This document shows, piece by piece, positions 13,038 to 23,361 of a stretch of 64,000 nt of DNA. Position 1 is the stretch's first letter; every line of letters begins with the position of its first letter. The stretch covers positions 1 to 64,000 of the forward strand of contig CACFOR010000003.1 of NCBI GenBank assembly GCA_902567785.1, written 5' to 3'. Source of the stretch: an uncultured Pelagibacteraceae bacterium. Lineage in GTDB: Bacteria > Pseudomonadota > Alphaproteobacteria > Pelagibacterales > Pelagibacteraceae. The notes below the pieces were generated by a model that was not told where the DNA came from, ran no database searches, and saw only the letters and a program-made list of their open reading frames with translations. A program made the position numbers and the translations under genes.

Positions 13038-14444
13038 ATGGATAAAAATTTTGATCTTGTCGTAATTGGAGCAGGTCCTGGCGGTTATGTTTGTGCAATA
13101 AGAGCCGCTCAGCTTGGATTAAAAACAGCCTGTGTAGAATCAAGAAAGACTCTGGGAGGAACTTGCTTAAATGTTGGATGTATTCCATCCAAAAGTTTAC
13201 TTAATGCTTCGGAAATGTACCACAAAGCAAAAAAAGAATTTAGCAGTTTAGGAATTGAAAGTGATAACATTAAATTAAACCTATCTAAAATGATGAACAA
13301 TAAAAATAAATCAGTATTAACCTTGACCAAAGGGGTGGAATTTTTGTTTAAAAAAAATAAAATTACCCACTTAAAAGGTAAAGGTGAAGTCTCTTCTAAA
13401 AATACTGTAGTAGTTACTGACGATTCTGGAAAAAAGACAAAATATACTGCAAAAAATATTGTAATTAGCACAGGTTCAGTCCCAACATCTTTGCCGGGTA
13501 TAAAAATTGATGAAAAAACTATTGTCTCATCAACCGGAGCTTTATCTTTTGATCAACCGCCAAAAGAATTAATTGTTATAGGAGGAGGTTATATAGGATT
13601 AGAATTATCAAGTGTTTGGAAAAGATTGGGAACAAATGTAACCGTGATTGAGTTTTTGGATCATATACTTCCTGGCATGGATAAAGATATTTCTAGTGAA
13701 TTTTTAAAAATACTAAATAAACAGGGAATTAATTTTAAGTTAAACTCAAAAGTAATTGAAGTTAAAGCTATAAAAGATAAAGCAGTTGTAGATTTTACAA
13801 ATAACAAAACTAACAAAAGAGAAAGAATAGAATGTGATAAAGTACTTGTTGCGGTAGGAAGAAAATCTAATATTGAAAAAAATATTTTAGATTTAGGTAT
13901 TAAAGTAGATAAACAAAAAAAAATTGAAGTGAACAAAAAATTTGAAACTTCTATAAAAAATATTTATGCAATAGGAGATGTAATAAATAAAGGACCTATG
14001 CTTGCTCATAAAGCGGAGGATGAAGGGATAGCGGTTGCAGAAATAATTGCTGGGCAGGCAGGCCATGTTAATTACGAAGTTATTCCAGCTGTTATTTATA
14101 CAAATCCTGAAGTAGCTACAGTAGGCAAAAACGAAGAGCAGTTAAAAAAAGAAAATATAAAGTACCGTATTGGCAAGTTTCCTTTTTTAGCGAATTCAAG
14201 AGCAAAAGTTAATAATGAAACAGAAGGTTTTGTTAAAATAATTGCTGAGGAAAAAACTGATAAGGTTTTAGGAGTTTCAATTATTAGTGCCCTTGCTGGG
14301 ACTATGATTGCAGAGCTAGCAGTTGCTATGGAATTTGGGGCAAGCAGTGAAGATATTGCAAGAACATGCCATGCTCACCCAACTCATAGTGAAGGAGTAA
14401 AAGAAGCTGCAATGGCTGTCGACAAGAGACCAATTCATTTTTAA
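13038..14444 (+). CDS. lpd: Dihydrolipoamide dehydrogenase
   Basis: 468 aa; GGTCLNVGCIPSKSLL redox motif, YAIGDV, CHAHPTHSEGVKEAA. Confidence 0.96.
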   Translation: MDKNFDLVVIGAGPGGYVCAIRAAQLGLKTACVESRKTLGGTCLNVGCIPSKSLLNASEMYHKAKKEFSSLGIESDNIKLNLSKMMNNKNKSVLTLTKGVEFLFKKNKITHLKGKGEVSSKNTVVVTDDSGKKTKYTAKNIVISTGSVPTSLPGIKIDEKTIVSSTGALSFDQPPKELIVIGGGYIGLELSSVWKRLGTNVTVIEFLDHILPGMDKDISSEFLKILNKQGINFKLNSKVIEVKAIKDKAVVDFTNNKTNKRERIECDKVLVAVGRKSNIEKNILDLGIKVDKQKKIEVNKKFETSIKNIYAIGDVINKGPMLAHKAEDEGIAVAEIIAGQAGHVNYEVIPAVIYTNPEVATVGKNEEQLKKENIKYRIGKFPFLANSRAKVNNETEGFVKIIAEEKTDKVLGVSIISALAGTMIAELAVAMEFGASSEDIARTCHAHPTHSEGVKEAAMAVDKRPIHF

Positions 14445-14459
14445 TATTTTTTTAAAAAG

Positions 14460-15158
14460 ATGATTAATAAAGCAATGATTTTAGCTGCAGGTTTTGGCAA
14501 AAGAATTTCTCCTTTGACTCTTAGCAATCCAAAACCACTCTTAAAAATAGGACAGGAAACATTATTATCAAATACAATAAAATTTTTAGAACTTGCAGGA
14601 ATTAAACATTTAGTAATTAATGTTCACTATTTAGGAGAGAAGATAATTGATTATATTAAAAAAAATAAATTTAAAGTAAATATTGAAGTGGTAGAAGAAA
14701 AAGAAAAAATTTTAGATACAGGCGGTGGCGTTCTTAATGTTATTAAATATTTTTCAGATAAGCCTTTTATTATTATAAATCCAGATACTATATGGAATCA
14801 TGATTATTTAAAGGATTTAAAATTAATGGAAAAAAAATTTATAGAAAATAAAAAAAATAAATGTTCACTCATGCTCGTAAACAAAAATAAAAGTTTTGAT
14901 AAAAATATTAATGGTGATTTTAATTTAAAAAATGATTTAATTAATAGGAAAAATAATGATGATTTGAAATATATATTTTCTGGTTTACAAATTATTACTC
15001 CCGAAGCTTTTTCTGATATAGACAGCGAAGTTTTTTCAATGAATAAAATTTGGGATAAATTAATTAAAAAAAATGAATTATACGGTGTCGAGAGTAATAT
15101 AAATTTCTTACATGTAAGTACTCTTGATATTTATAAAAAATTGTTAAAAATAATTTAA
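14460..15158 (+). CDS. Sugar-phosphate nucleotidyltransferase (MurU-like)
   Basis: 232 aa; MILAAGFGKRISPLTLSNPKPLL, ILDTGGGVLN, NPDTIW. Confidence 0.8.
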   Translation: MINKAMILAAGFGKRISPLTLSNPKPLLKIGQETLLSNTIKFLELAGIKHLVINVHYLGEKIIDYIKKNKFKVNIEVVEEKEKILDTGGGVLNVIKYFSDKPFIIINPDTIWNHDYLKDLKLMEKKFIENKKNKCSLMLVNKNKSFDKNINGDFNLKNDLINRKNNDDLKYIFSGLQIITPEAFSDIDSEVFSMNKIWDKLIKKNELYGVESNINFLHVSTLDIYKKLLKII

Positions 15159-15850
15159 CCATCAAATAGTAGCTTTTTTGCTCTTTTCTTATCAAGATAT
15201 TTATATTCTTCTACACTAGAATCTTTTCCAAATTTAATTAACAAAGGATTTCCTGTAGGAATTTCCAATTCCACTATTTTCTTATTTGAAATATTAAAAA
15301 CTTTTTTCAGTAAAGATCTGCAGCTATTACCATGGAATACGATTAGTATATTCTTTTTAGAATTTATTAATGGTTCAATTTTTTCATTGTAGTAAGGTAT
15401 TACTCTATCAAAGGTATCCTTAAGAGATTCACACAAAATATTCGTATTAATTTTTTTTTTATAAGGGTGGTTTGGTTCTATAGGGGGAGGTGCTATTTCG
15501 AAACTTCTCCGCCAAATATTGACTTGTTCAATTCCATATTTTTTTATGATTTCGTCTCTATTTAGAGAAGTTAAATTACCATAGTGTCTTTCGTTTAGTG
15601 CGTTGGTTTTAACAAATTCTATATTTTCTTTCCCTAATATCTTTAATATTATTTCTAAGCTTTTTATGGCTCTTTTTAGTTGAGAGGTGAAATATCCATG
15701 AAATTCAATATTTAAATTTTTAATAAGTTTTCCAGCTGATTCAGCTTCTAATTTTCCCTGATCAGTTAACTCAACATCAGCCCAGCCAGTGAATCTCTTT
15801 TCTTTATTCCAAAGACTTTGTCCATGTCTTACTAAAATTAGATTATTCAT
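15155..15850 (-). CDS. gpmA: 2,3-bisphosphoglycerate-dependent phosphoglycerate mutase
   Basis: 231 aa; LVRHGQSLWNKEKRFTGWADVELT, LNERHYGNL, FHGNS. Confidence 0.93.
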   Translation of the reverse strand: MNNLILVRHGQSLWNKEKRFTGWADVELTDQGKLEAESAGKLIKNLNIEFHGYFTSQLKRAIKSLEIILKILGKENIEFVKTNALNERHYGNLTSLNRDEIIKKYGIEQVNIWRRSFEIAPPPIEPNHPYKKKINTNILCESLKDTFDRVIPYYNEKIEPLINSKKNILIVFHGNSCRSLLKKVFNISNKKIVELEIPTGNPLLIKFGKDSSVEEYKYLDKKRAKKLLFDG

Positions 15851-15900
15851 TTTTTATTTTATATATTATAAATGATTATAGGTATTATATATTAATTCAA

Positions 15901-16287
15901 GTGATTAAAATTTTAAAATTTATTTTTTATATCTCAGTATTATTTTTGATAATAATTTCACTTTATCCAGGAAGCTTATTAGGATATTTGTTTTATGGTG
16001 ATTTTGGACTTCAACCGAATATAATTGAAAATCCTTTTGGAACTACTATTAATCACTTCATTTATTATTTCTATATTTCATTATTAGGTTTTTTCCTTTT
16101 TCTGAATAGTAAAAATTTTGAAAAATTGGCACTGGCATTGTTTTTTTTGTCATTTATTCTTGAAGGTTTCCATTTAATTGTGCCAAATCGTTCTTTTCAA
16201 ATAGGGGATTTATTAGGAAATATTTTAGGTGTACTAGTTGCATATTTTATCGTAAAGATTTACTTATTCTTTAGAAAAAATGAATAA
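15901..16287 (+). CDS. VanZ-like small membrane protein
   Basis: 128 aa, GTG start, 4 hydrophobic helices, EGFHLIVPNRSFQIGDLLGNILG motif. Confidence 0.6.
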   Translation: MIKILKFIFYISVLFLIIISLYPGSLLGYLFYGDFGLQPNIIENPFGTTINHFIYYFYISLLGFFLFLNSKNFEKLALALFFLSFILEGFHLIVPNRSFQIGDLLGNILGVLVAYFIVKIYLFFRKNE

Positions 16288-16588
16288 GTTTGATGAAAGA
16301 AAAAAAAGTTTTGAGAAGAAATTTGCAAAAGATGAAGAATTGCAATTTAAAATTTCTGCAAAAAGAAATAAATATCTTGGTCAATGGGTTGCAGAAAAAC
16401 TTGGCTATAATCCAGAACAAGAAAAAGAATATATACTATCTGTAATTAAAGCTGATTTTGAAGAAGCAGGTGACGAAGATGTTTTTAGAAAAATTAAAGC
16501 TGACCTTCAAGATAAAAATATTTCAGATGAAGATATCAGAAAAAAAATGGATGAGCTTAATGAAAAAGCTAAATCTGATTTTATTTAG
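16280..16588 (+). CDS. DUF1476 / ATPase zeta-type inhibitor subunit
   Basis: 102 aa; FDERKKSFEKKFAKDEELQFKISAKRNKYLGQWVAEKLG matches the alphaproteobacterial zeta subunit family. Confidence 0.85.
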   Translation: MNKFDERKKSFEKKFAKDEELQFKISAKRNKYLGQWVAEKLGYNPEQEKEYILSVIKADFEEAGDEDVFRKIKADLQDKNISDEDIRKKMDELNEKAKSDFI

Positions 16589-17159
16589 TTTATTATTTTT
16601 TGTTACTGCTTGTTCTTCAGTTCCCAAATATCCTCAAAATGCTTGTAAAATTTTTGGTCAAAACTATCTTTGGTATAAATCTGCCAAAAAAAGTTCCGAA
16701 ACCTATGGAGCTCCAATACATATTATTTTAGCATTTGTTAACAAAGAGTCTGGTTTTAATAGATGGGCAAAACCTCAAAGGAAAAAATTGTTCAAAGTAA
16801 TTCCTTATAAACGACCATCAAGTTCTTTTGGATATTCGCAGGCAGTAAAAAAGACTTGGGAGCTTTATAAGGAAGAAACAAATAGTCCTTTAGCTTTACG
16901 CGCAAGATTTAAAGATTCAGTTATGTTTATTGGTTGGTATATGCACAAAACCAAGAAAATTAATAAAATTCCACTTAACGACTCATACCGTCAATATTTA
17001 AATTATTATTTGGGATGGGGAAATTATGCAAAAAAAGTTTATAAAACCGATAAGAAAGCAATTATTTTTGCAAAAAATGTTCAAAAACAGTCTAATATTT
17101 ATAAGAGGCAACTAACAGAATGTCAGAAAAATTTAAATAAAAAATATATTATTTTCTAA
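16560..17159 (+). CDS. Lipoprotein with transglycosylase SLT-type fold
   Basis: ORF track opens at 16458, but ATG at 16560 gives signal peptide MKKLNLILFSLLFFVTACSS with lipobox; IILAFVNKESGFNRWAKP and SSFGYSQAVKKTW resemble SLT domains. Confidence 0.75.
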   Translation: MKKLNLILFSLLFFVTACSSVPKYPQNACKIFGQNYLWYKSAKKSSETYGAPIHIILAFVNKESGFNRWAKPQRKKLFKVIPYKRPSSSFGYSQAVKKTWELYKEETNSPLALRARFKDSVMFIGWYMHKTKKINKIPLNDSYRQYLNYYLGWGNYAKKVYKTDKKAIIFAKNVQKQSNIYKRQLTECQKNLNKKYIIF

Positions 17160-20100
17160 GTTCTTTGCTAAGTTGAATATCAATCTCATCAATTCTTTTA
17201 GTATTTTTGGCAAGCAGAATATACATGGTAGGAGTTACATAAAGCGTAAAGAAAGTAGATATAAGCATACCTCCAAATATTGTTGAACCAACTGCTAAGC
17301 GACTTCCTTCTCCAGCACCTGGACCAATATTTCCAATTAATAAAGGAAGCATTGCAATCATAGTTGAAAGTGATGTCATAATAATTGCACGAAATCTTCT
17401 TCTACAAGATTCCAAGACTGCACTTTGAATATTTTTTCCAGCACGTCTTAACTGATTAGCCCAGTCCACTATTAAAATTGAATTTTTTGTAGAAATTCCA
17501 ATTAAAATCACTAACGCAATTTGTGAAAAAATATTTATGCTCGAATTAAAAAGTAGAATAAAAATAATTCCTCCAAATACACTTAAAGGAACGGTTAACA
17601 TTATTACAGCTGGATGAACAAAACTATTAAAATTTGCAGACATTACTAAAAAGGCAGTTATTAAGGCCAGTATAAAAATTATGAACAATTCATTTGAAGT
17701 TTCCTTCAGTTCTTCAGATTTTCCTTTCCATTCAATCCTCACTTCTGGGGTTTTATCTTTTACAGTTTTTTCTAGATAATTTAATGCTTCAGAAAGGGTA
17801 TAATCCCCAATCAATCTGGCACTAATTGTAACTGCACGTTGTCTATCATAACGAGCTAAAATTTTTGCCGATCCCACCTCATTAAACTCAACAAGATTTG
17901 CTAATGATATTAATTTTCCAGTGGTATCAGAACGTACAAAAACTTTACTTAATGTTTCACTTTTTTTTCTATTTTCTATATCAGCTTGAAGAATTATTGG
18001 ATATTCTTTACCAAGACGATTAAATTTTGTAACAGTTTTTCCTGAAAAAAGTGTATTAATAGTTGAACCAATAGATTCTATAGAAACTCCTAAGTCTTGG
18101 GCTTTTTTCCTATTTATAACAAGTTTTATTTCAGGTTTATTTTTGGAATAATCTGATTCAACAGCAGCCAAGTTTTTATTTTTTCTTAATTCTGGCATTA
18201 TTAAATTTTGCCATACTTCAAGCTGTTCATAGCTATTACCTAACAAAACCATTTGAACTGGCTTGTTGTAACTGCTAACACGAATGCTTTGAGGTGAAAT
18301 TGGAAAAGCAAGTGCTTGTGGGACAGTTACAATTTTTCCTATAGCTTTTCTCATGATTTTTACCGCACTATCATCTCTATCTTTCCAATTATCCAACAAA
18401 GCTATAATAATGAAACTGTTATAAGATTTGCTTGCTCTCCCAAATCCTGGAACTCTCATGATTACTCTTTTGTAAGATTCTCCTTCTTTTTTAATTAAAG
18501 GAATTAATCTTTTTTCTATTTCTTCCGCTTTATCAGCTGTATATTGAAATGAACTTCCCTCATCTGTTTTTCCGATTACAAGATAAACACCCCTATCCTC
18601 TTGCGGTAATAGTTCCTTTTTAGAAAAATTAAAAAGCAACACAGAAGAAATTACAACAAAACACATAAATCCAACTATGAGTTTTTGTTTATTAATCCAA
18701 TAATTTAGTGTTTCTGAATAAAATTCTAGAAAAGACTTATAATATTTTTCAAATTTTAGAACAATTTTTGATTTTTTTGTATTTTTATTCAGAAATTTAC
18801 TTCCAAGCATGGGTGAAAGAGTTAAAGCTACAAAAGAAGAAACAACAATTGCAAAAGTTAAGGAAATTGCTGTTTCTCTAAAAAGAGTTCCAGATATTCC
18901 TTCAATAAATATTAATGGTAAGAAGACAGCAACTAAAACTAAGGTAGTTGAAATAATAGCAAATGTGACACTTTTTGATCCATTAACAGAAGCTACCAAA
19001 GGAGTCTCTCCATTTTCTACTCTATTATAAATAGCATCTGTCATTATAATAGAATCATCTACCACAATTCCTATCGCCAAAATTGCTGCTAAAAGTACAA
19101 AAATATTTATAGATAAATCAAAAAACCAAAGACCTAATGCTGCCGAAATTAGACTAACAGGCAAAGCAACAGCCGGAACTATCACAGCCTTCAAATTTCC
19201 CAAAAACAAATATATTATTATTACAACTAATACAAATGCTATTGCTAATGTCTTATATACTTCATTGATTGCAGCATTAATATAAGTTGCCCTATCAAAT
19301 GAAACACCTAATTTTAAACTATCGGGTAAAGATTTTTGAACAATCTTTATACGTTCTCTTACTCGTTTTGATAATTCTACAGTAGAAGCACCGCTTTTTG
19401 CATAAATTCCTATTCCCACCACTTTTTCATTTGGTTGCCCGTCTTTACTTTGAGCTTTAAAAAGAGTTTTTTCTGACACAGGCCCAAATTTTACTTCAGC
19501 AATGTTTTCTAATCGTATAACGCTGTTTTGAACTTTCTTTATAGGAAGTTGTTTTATCGAAGATAAGCTTTTGTAAGCTTTATCAAGATTGATTGTTAAG
19601 TCTATGTTATTTGCTTCTAGGCTTCCCGCAGGAAGACTAATATTTTCTTTTCTTAGAGCTTGCTCAACTTCTTGGACGGTAAGATTATTAGCAGCTAGTT
19701 TAGTTGGAGAAATATATATTCTTACACTTAATTCTCGAAGGCCCCCAACCAAGATTCTTCCAACACCTCTAACATTTGAGAAATTGTCTACTAGATATCT
19801 TCGTGTGTAGTCTCCAATTTCTAAATCACTCCAGGTGGTTGATGAAACAGAGAGCCACATTGAAGTGGTGAAGCCAGCACTTTGTTTTAGTATTTCTGGT
19901 GCATCTGCTTCTTCCGGCAGATTATCAGCAACTCTGCTTACTCTGTCTCTTATATCATTTGTTGCGGCATCAAGATCAATAGATGTATCAAATTCAATTT
20001 TAATAGTTGCTCTGCCATTTTCTGAAGTTGAATCTATATTTTTTATTCCTTCAGCTCCTCCAATTACATCTTCTATTATTTCAACTATTTCACTAGAAAT

Positions 20101-20277
20101 AATTTCTGCCGAAGCTCCCTGATAATCTACTTGTACTTGAACCACAGGGGGCTGGAGTCCAGCAGGTAGTTCTCTTACTGGTAATTTCCAAAATACAAAT
20201 AGTCCAAAAACTACCAAAATCATGGAAAAAACTGCTGATACGACCGGTCTACGAATTGAAAGATCTGTTATAAACAT
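17149..20277 (-). CDS. RND efflux transporter permease (AcrB/MexF-like)
   Basis: 1042 aa; FITDLSIRRPVVSAVFSMILVVFG, GIVVDDSIIMTDAIYNRVENG, duplicated RND topology. Confidence 0.95.
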   Translation of the reverse strand: MFITDLSIRRPVVSAVFSMILVVFGLFVFWKLPVRELPAGLQPPVVQVQVDYQGASAEIISSEIVEIIEDVIGGAEGIKNIDSTSENGRATIKIEFDTSIDLDAATNDIRDRVSRVADNLPEEADAPEILKQSAGFTTSMWLSVSSTTWSDLEIGDYTRRYLVDNFSNVRGVGRILVGGLRELSVRIYISPTKLAANNLTVQEVEQALRKENISLPAGSLEANNIDLTINLDKAYKSLSSIKQLPIKKVQNSVIRLENIAEVKFGPVSEKTLFKAQSKDGQPNEKVVGIGIYAKSGASTVELSKRVRERIKIVQKSLPDSLKLGVSFDRATYINAAINEVYKTLAIAFVLVVIIIYLFLGNLKAVIVPAVALPVSLISAALGLWFFDLSINIFVLLAAILAIGIVVDDSIIMTDAIYNRVENGETPLVASVNGSKSVTFAIISTTLVLVAVFLPLIFIEGISGTLFRETAISLTFAIVVSSFVALTLSPMLGSKFLNKNTKKSKIVLKFEKYYKSFLEFYSETLNYWINKQKLIVGFMCFVVISSVLLFNFSKKELLPQEDRGVYLVIGKTDEGSSFQYTADKAEEIEKRLIPLIKKEGESYKRVIMRVPGFGRASKSYNSFIIIALLDNWKDRDDSAVKIMRKAIGKIVTVPQALAFPISPQSIRVSSYNKPVQMVLLGNSYEQLEVWQNLIMPELRKNKNLAAVESDYSKNKPEIKLVINRKKAQDLGVSIESIGSTINTLFSGKTVTKFNRLGKEYPIILQADIENRKKSETLSKVFVRSDTTGKLISLANLVEFNEVGSAKILARYDRQRAVTISARLIGDYTLSEALNYLEKTVKDKTPEVRIEWKGKSEELKETSNELFIIFILALITAFLVMSANFNSFVHPAVIMLTVPLSVFGGIIFILLFNSSINIFSQIALVILIGISTKNSILIVDWANQLRRAGKNIQSAVLESCRRRFRAIIMTSLSTMIAMLPLLIGNIGPGAGEGSRLAVGSTIFGGMLISTFFTLYVTPTMYILLAKNTKRIDEIDIQLSKELRK

Positions 20278-20286
20278 TTTAATTTT

Positions 20287-21162
20287 TTATTGTGAATTGA
20301 TAATAGGCTTTACTTTCATGCCAGGTCTAACTTTTGTTAACCCTTCCGCGATTATTTTGTCACCCTCGATTAGACCACTTACAATTTCAAGATTTCCAAG
20401 GTTTCGAATTCCTGTTTCAACTTCAGTTTTTTTAATAATGTTATTTTCAATTATTTTGTATACAAATTTTTTGTTTCCCTCATATATTACGCTAGTATCT
20501 GCTATGCTTAAGGAATCTTTATCATTATAAAATATTTCAATTTCTAAAAGTGAGCCAGGAATTATTTCAGATTCATCATTATTAATTTTTGCTCTAGCCA
20601 ATATTGATCTTGTTTGAGCGTCTACACGTGAAGCTACAGATTCAATTTTTCCTTTATAGATTTTATTTTTATAGGCCGAAAATTTAGCATTAAGTTTTAG
20701 ACCTTTTTTTAAAACAGCAGCATAAACTTCTGGTATTTTTAAATCACACAAAACTTTCTTAGAGTCATCCAATGTTAAGATAATTGTGTTTTCAGAACCT
20801 AAGCTGCTTCCACTAATGCCTCTTTTACCAATAACTCCAGCAAAAGGTGCAGTAATGGTTTTGTTAGATAATTTGGCTATAGCGTCACCTTTATTTACTT
20901 TTTTGTTAAAGTTAATTGGTTCTAATAATTCATTTTTTTTTATCTTAAATGATAAAGTTTTGCTACTAAGTGAAGTACAGTAGCTTTCTAAAGATTGACT
21001 AAAATTTTTCTTTGAAATAATTTCTACTATTACTCCAGGCGGAGGGCGTTTAGAAAACTTCTTTTTAAAGTAAAGTCCAACGGCATATCTTCCAATTATA
21101 ATCAAAGCGATTACTAGAAAAAATATTATTATGCCAATTGTTATTTTTTTTGATTTTTTCAT
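20287..21162 (-). CDS. RND efflux periplasmic adaptor (membrane fusion protein)
   Basis: 291 aa; N-terminal TM helix, FNKKVNKGDAIAKLSNKTITAPFAGVIGKRGISGSSLG lipoyl/barrel-sandwich motif. Confidence 0.88.
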   Translation of the reverse strand: MKKSKKITIGIIIFFLVIALIIIGRYAVGLYFKKKFSKRPPPGVIVEIISKKNFSQSLESYCTSLSSKTLSFKIKKNELLEPINFNKKVNKGDAIAKLSNKTITAPFAGVIGKRGISGSSLGSENTIILTLDDSKKVLCDLKIPEVYAAVLKKGLKLNAKFSAYKNKIYKGKIESVASRVDAQTRSILARAKINNDESEIIPGSLLEIEIFYNDKDSLSIADTSVIYEGNKKFVYKIIENNIIKKTEVETGIRNLGNLEIVSGLIEGDKIIAEGLTKVRPGMKVKPIINSQ

Positions 21163-21978
21163 CTATCTTTTTCCAAATTCAGTCCAGCTACCAATATATA
21201 TTTTGGGGATATAATCATCATTTATTAAAGAATATGCAAGAGCTAGACTTGCCGCTGTTACTGAACTTCCACAGCTCATAACTATTTTATTACCGCTAAT
21301 TTCAATAGAATTAAATATATCTCTTAATTTTTTTGTATCCAAAAACGTATTATCTTTTACATTCACAATTTCACTTAGTGGCATAGATTTTGATCCTTCA
21401 ATAGAACCACTTTTAACCCCAGGTCTTGGCTCAGTTTCTAAACCTAAAAATCTATTTTTGCTTCTAGCGTCTAATACAGTAAATTCCTGTCTTTTTATAT
21501 TTTCATCAATTTGAGATTTGATTTTGATCATATTTTTATTTTCTTCAGCTTTATATTTTGATGGAATTATTTTAGTTTTGAAATTTGTGACTTTTCGACC
21601 TTCCAATTTCCATTTTTTCATTCCACCATTTAGTACTGAAATTAATTTTGGGTCATGTCCGAAAAAAAGAAATTGAAACCAAGCACGACAACTAGAAATT
21701 AAATCACTATAACAATAAATAATAATTCTATCGGTATTTAGTATTCCCATTTCAGAGATAGCTTTTTCATGATCATTTAGTGATGGAAGAAAATGACCAT
21801 GCGGCAAATCTTTTCTCTGACTGGAATTTTTATCTAGGTCAAAAAAAATTGCATTTTCTATGTGTTCTTTATTATATTCTTCTATTGCTTTTCTATTTTT
21901 AACTAAATGCCAGGAAGCATCAATAATTTTAACTTTATTTAAATTCTCACTTAGCCAACTTGTTGAAACTAAAGTCAT
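21163..21978 (-). CDS. sseA: 3-mercaptopyruvate-type sulfurtransferase
   Basis: 271 aa, two rhodanese domains, active site SCGSSVTAASLALA. Confidence 0.88.
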   Translation of the reverse strand: MTLVSTSWLSENLNKVKIIDASWHLVKNRKAIEEYNKEHIENAIFFDLDKNSSQRKDLPHGHFLPSLNDHEKAISEMGILNTDRIIIYCYSDLISSCRAWFQFLFFGHDPKLISVLNGGMKKWKLEGRKVTNFKTKIIPSKYKAEENKNMIKIKSQIDENIKRQEFTVLDARSKNRFLGLETEPRPGVKSGSIEGSKSMPLSEIVNVKDNTFLDTKKLRDIFNSIEISGNKIVMSCGSSVTAASLALAYSLINDDYIPKIYIGSWTEFGKR

Positions 21979-22424
21979 CTTTTATTTCGTTTTTCAAAAT
22001 ATTTTTGATGATACTCTTCTGCTTTAGAATAATTTTTTTCTTTCCTAATAACTGTAACTACTTTACCGTTAAGTTTTTTATTAACCTCATCTAATATTTT
22101 TTGAGCAGATACTTTTTCTTGTTCAGTTGTGTAAAAAATCTCTGACCGATATTGATAACCAATATTAGGACCTTGGCGATTAAGAGTTGTTGGATCATGT
22201 ATTTTAAAGAATAATCTAGCTACATCTTCATAAGAAATTATTTTAGGGTCGAATGTAACTTTAACAACTTCTATGTGCTCAGTATCACCTCCGCAAACTT
22301 CTTCATAAGTCACTTTTGGATTTTTTCCACCACAATACCCACATTCTGTTGAAATAATACCAGGAACACCTTGATATTCAGTTTCATCCCAGAAGCAACC
22401 AATTCCACCTATAAATATTTGCAT
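21975..22424 (-). CDS. msrA: Peptide methionine sulfoxide reductase A
   Basis: 149 aa; GGIGCFWDETEYQGVPG, GYCGG, YEEVCGGDTEHIEVVKVTFDP. Confidence 0.9.
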   Translation of the reverse strand: MQIFIGGIGCFWDETEYQGVPGIISTECGYCGGKNPKVTYEEVCGGDTEHIEVVKVTFDPKIISYEDVARLFFKIHDPTTLNRQGPNIGYQYRSEIFYTTEQEKVSAQKILDEVNKKLNGKVVTVIRKEKNYSKAEEYHQKYFEKRNKR

Positions 22425-22467
22425 AAAATTTTTTAATTTAGTGGTAAATATAAATTAATTTATCAAA

Positions 22468-23361
22468 ATGATCAAAAACCAAAATCACCTAGGGGCTCTA
22501 TGCATGATATTAAGCGTTTTATTTTTCTCGTTTATGGACTGCCTAATTAAAATAACCGCTACAGACTTTGCTGTTGGACAAGTTATGTTTAGCCGAGCTT
22601 TATTTGGCCTAATTCCAATATTTTTTTTGATACCCAAGAAAAGATTAAAAAATTTTTATAAAACAAAACATATAAGTCTTCACTTTCACCGAAGTTTCTG
22701 GGGAGCTATTGCGATGTATGCTATTTTTGTTGGAATTAGAAATTTGGGTTTAGCAGAGGTTACATCAATAGCTTTTTCAGGTCCCATTTGGGTTGTTATA
22801 TTTTCTATTTTATTTTTAGGTGAAAAAATAAGAGCTAAACGTTGGATTGCAGTAGGCCTAGGCTTTGTAGGAGTTATTATAATTTCAAAACCCGGATTTG
22901 ATAATTTAAATTTTTATTATATTTATCCAATAATATTTACACTTGGATTTGCAAGTGTATCTATTTTTATTAGAAAATTAACTTTAGTAAATGAACCTAT
23001 TTACTTGATAGCTTTTTATTTTTCAATTTGTTCTGGAGCTATGGGGCTTTTAACTTTGCCATTTGGAGGATGGGTTATGCCAACATTATATGAGTTAGGT
23101 TTATTAATTTTAATTGGATTGTTTGGAAGCATTGCGAACCTACTTTTGACTCAAAGTTATAAATTAGCTGAAGTTTCTCTAACAACACCTTTAAAATATT
23201 TATCATTAGTTCTGGCCATTATTTTCGGATTTTATTTCTTTAACGAAATCCCGACAGTTTATACATTAATAGGCGCTAGTTTAATTGTAGTTTCATCTGC
23301 TATAATTTTTATAAGAGAGCACCAGTTAAAAAAACCTATTACTTTACCTAGGCAGCAATGA
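22468..23361 (+). CDS. EamA/DMT-family transporter
   Basis: 297 aa, about 10 TM helices, two EamA-like halves. Confidence 0.88.
   Translation: MIKNQNHLGALCMILSVLFFSFMDCLIKITATDFAVGQVMFSRALFGLIPIFFLIPKKRLKNFYKTKHISLHFHRSFWGAIAMYAIFVGIRNLGLAEVTSIAFSGPIWVVIFSILFLGEKIRAKRWIAVGLGFVGVIIISKPGFDNLNFYYIYPIIFTLGFASVSIFIRKLTLVNEPIYLIAFYFSICSGAMGLLTLPFGGWVMPTLYELGLLILIGLFGSIANLLLTQSYKLAEVSLTTPLKYLSLVLAIIFGFYFFNEIPTVYTLIGASLIVVSSAIIFIREHQLKKPITLPRQQ

Noticed and set aside
18316-20530. Several + strand ORFs (18316, 18809, 19589, 19835, 20222)
   Set aside because: All antisense to the RND permease/adaptor genes and without known motifs
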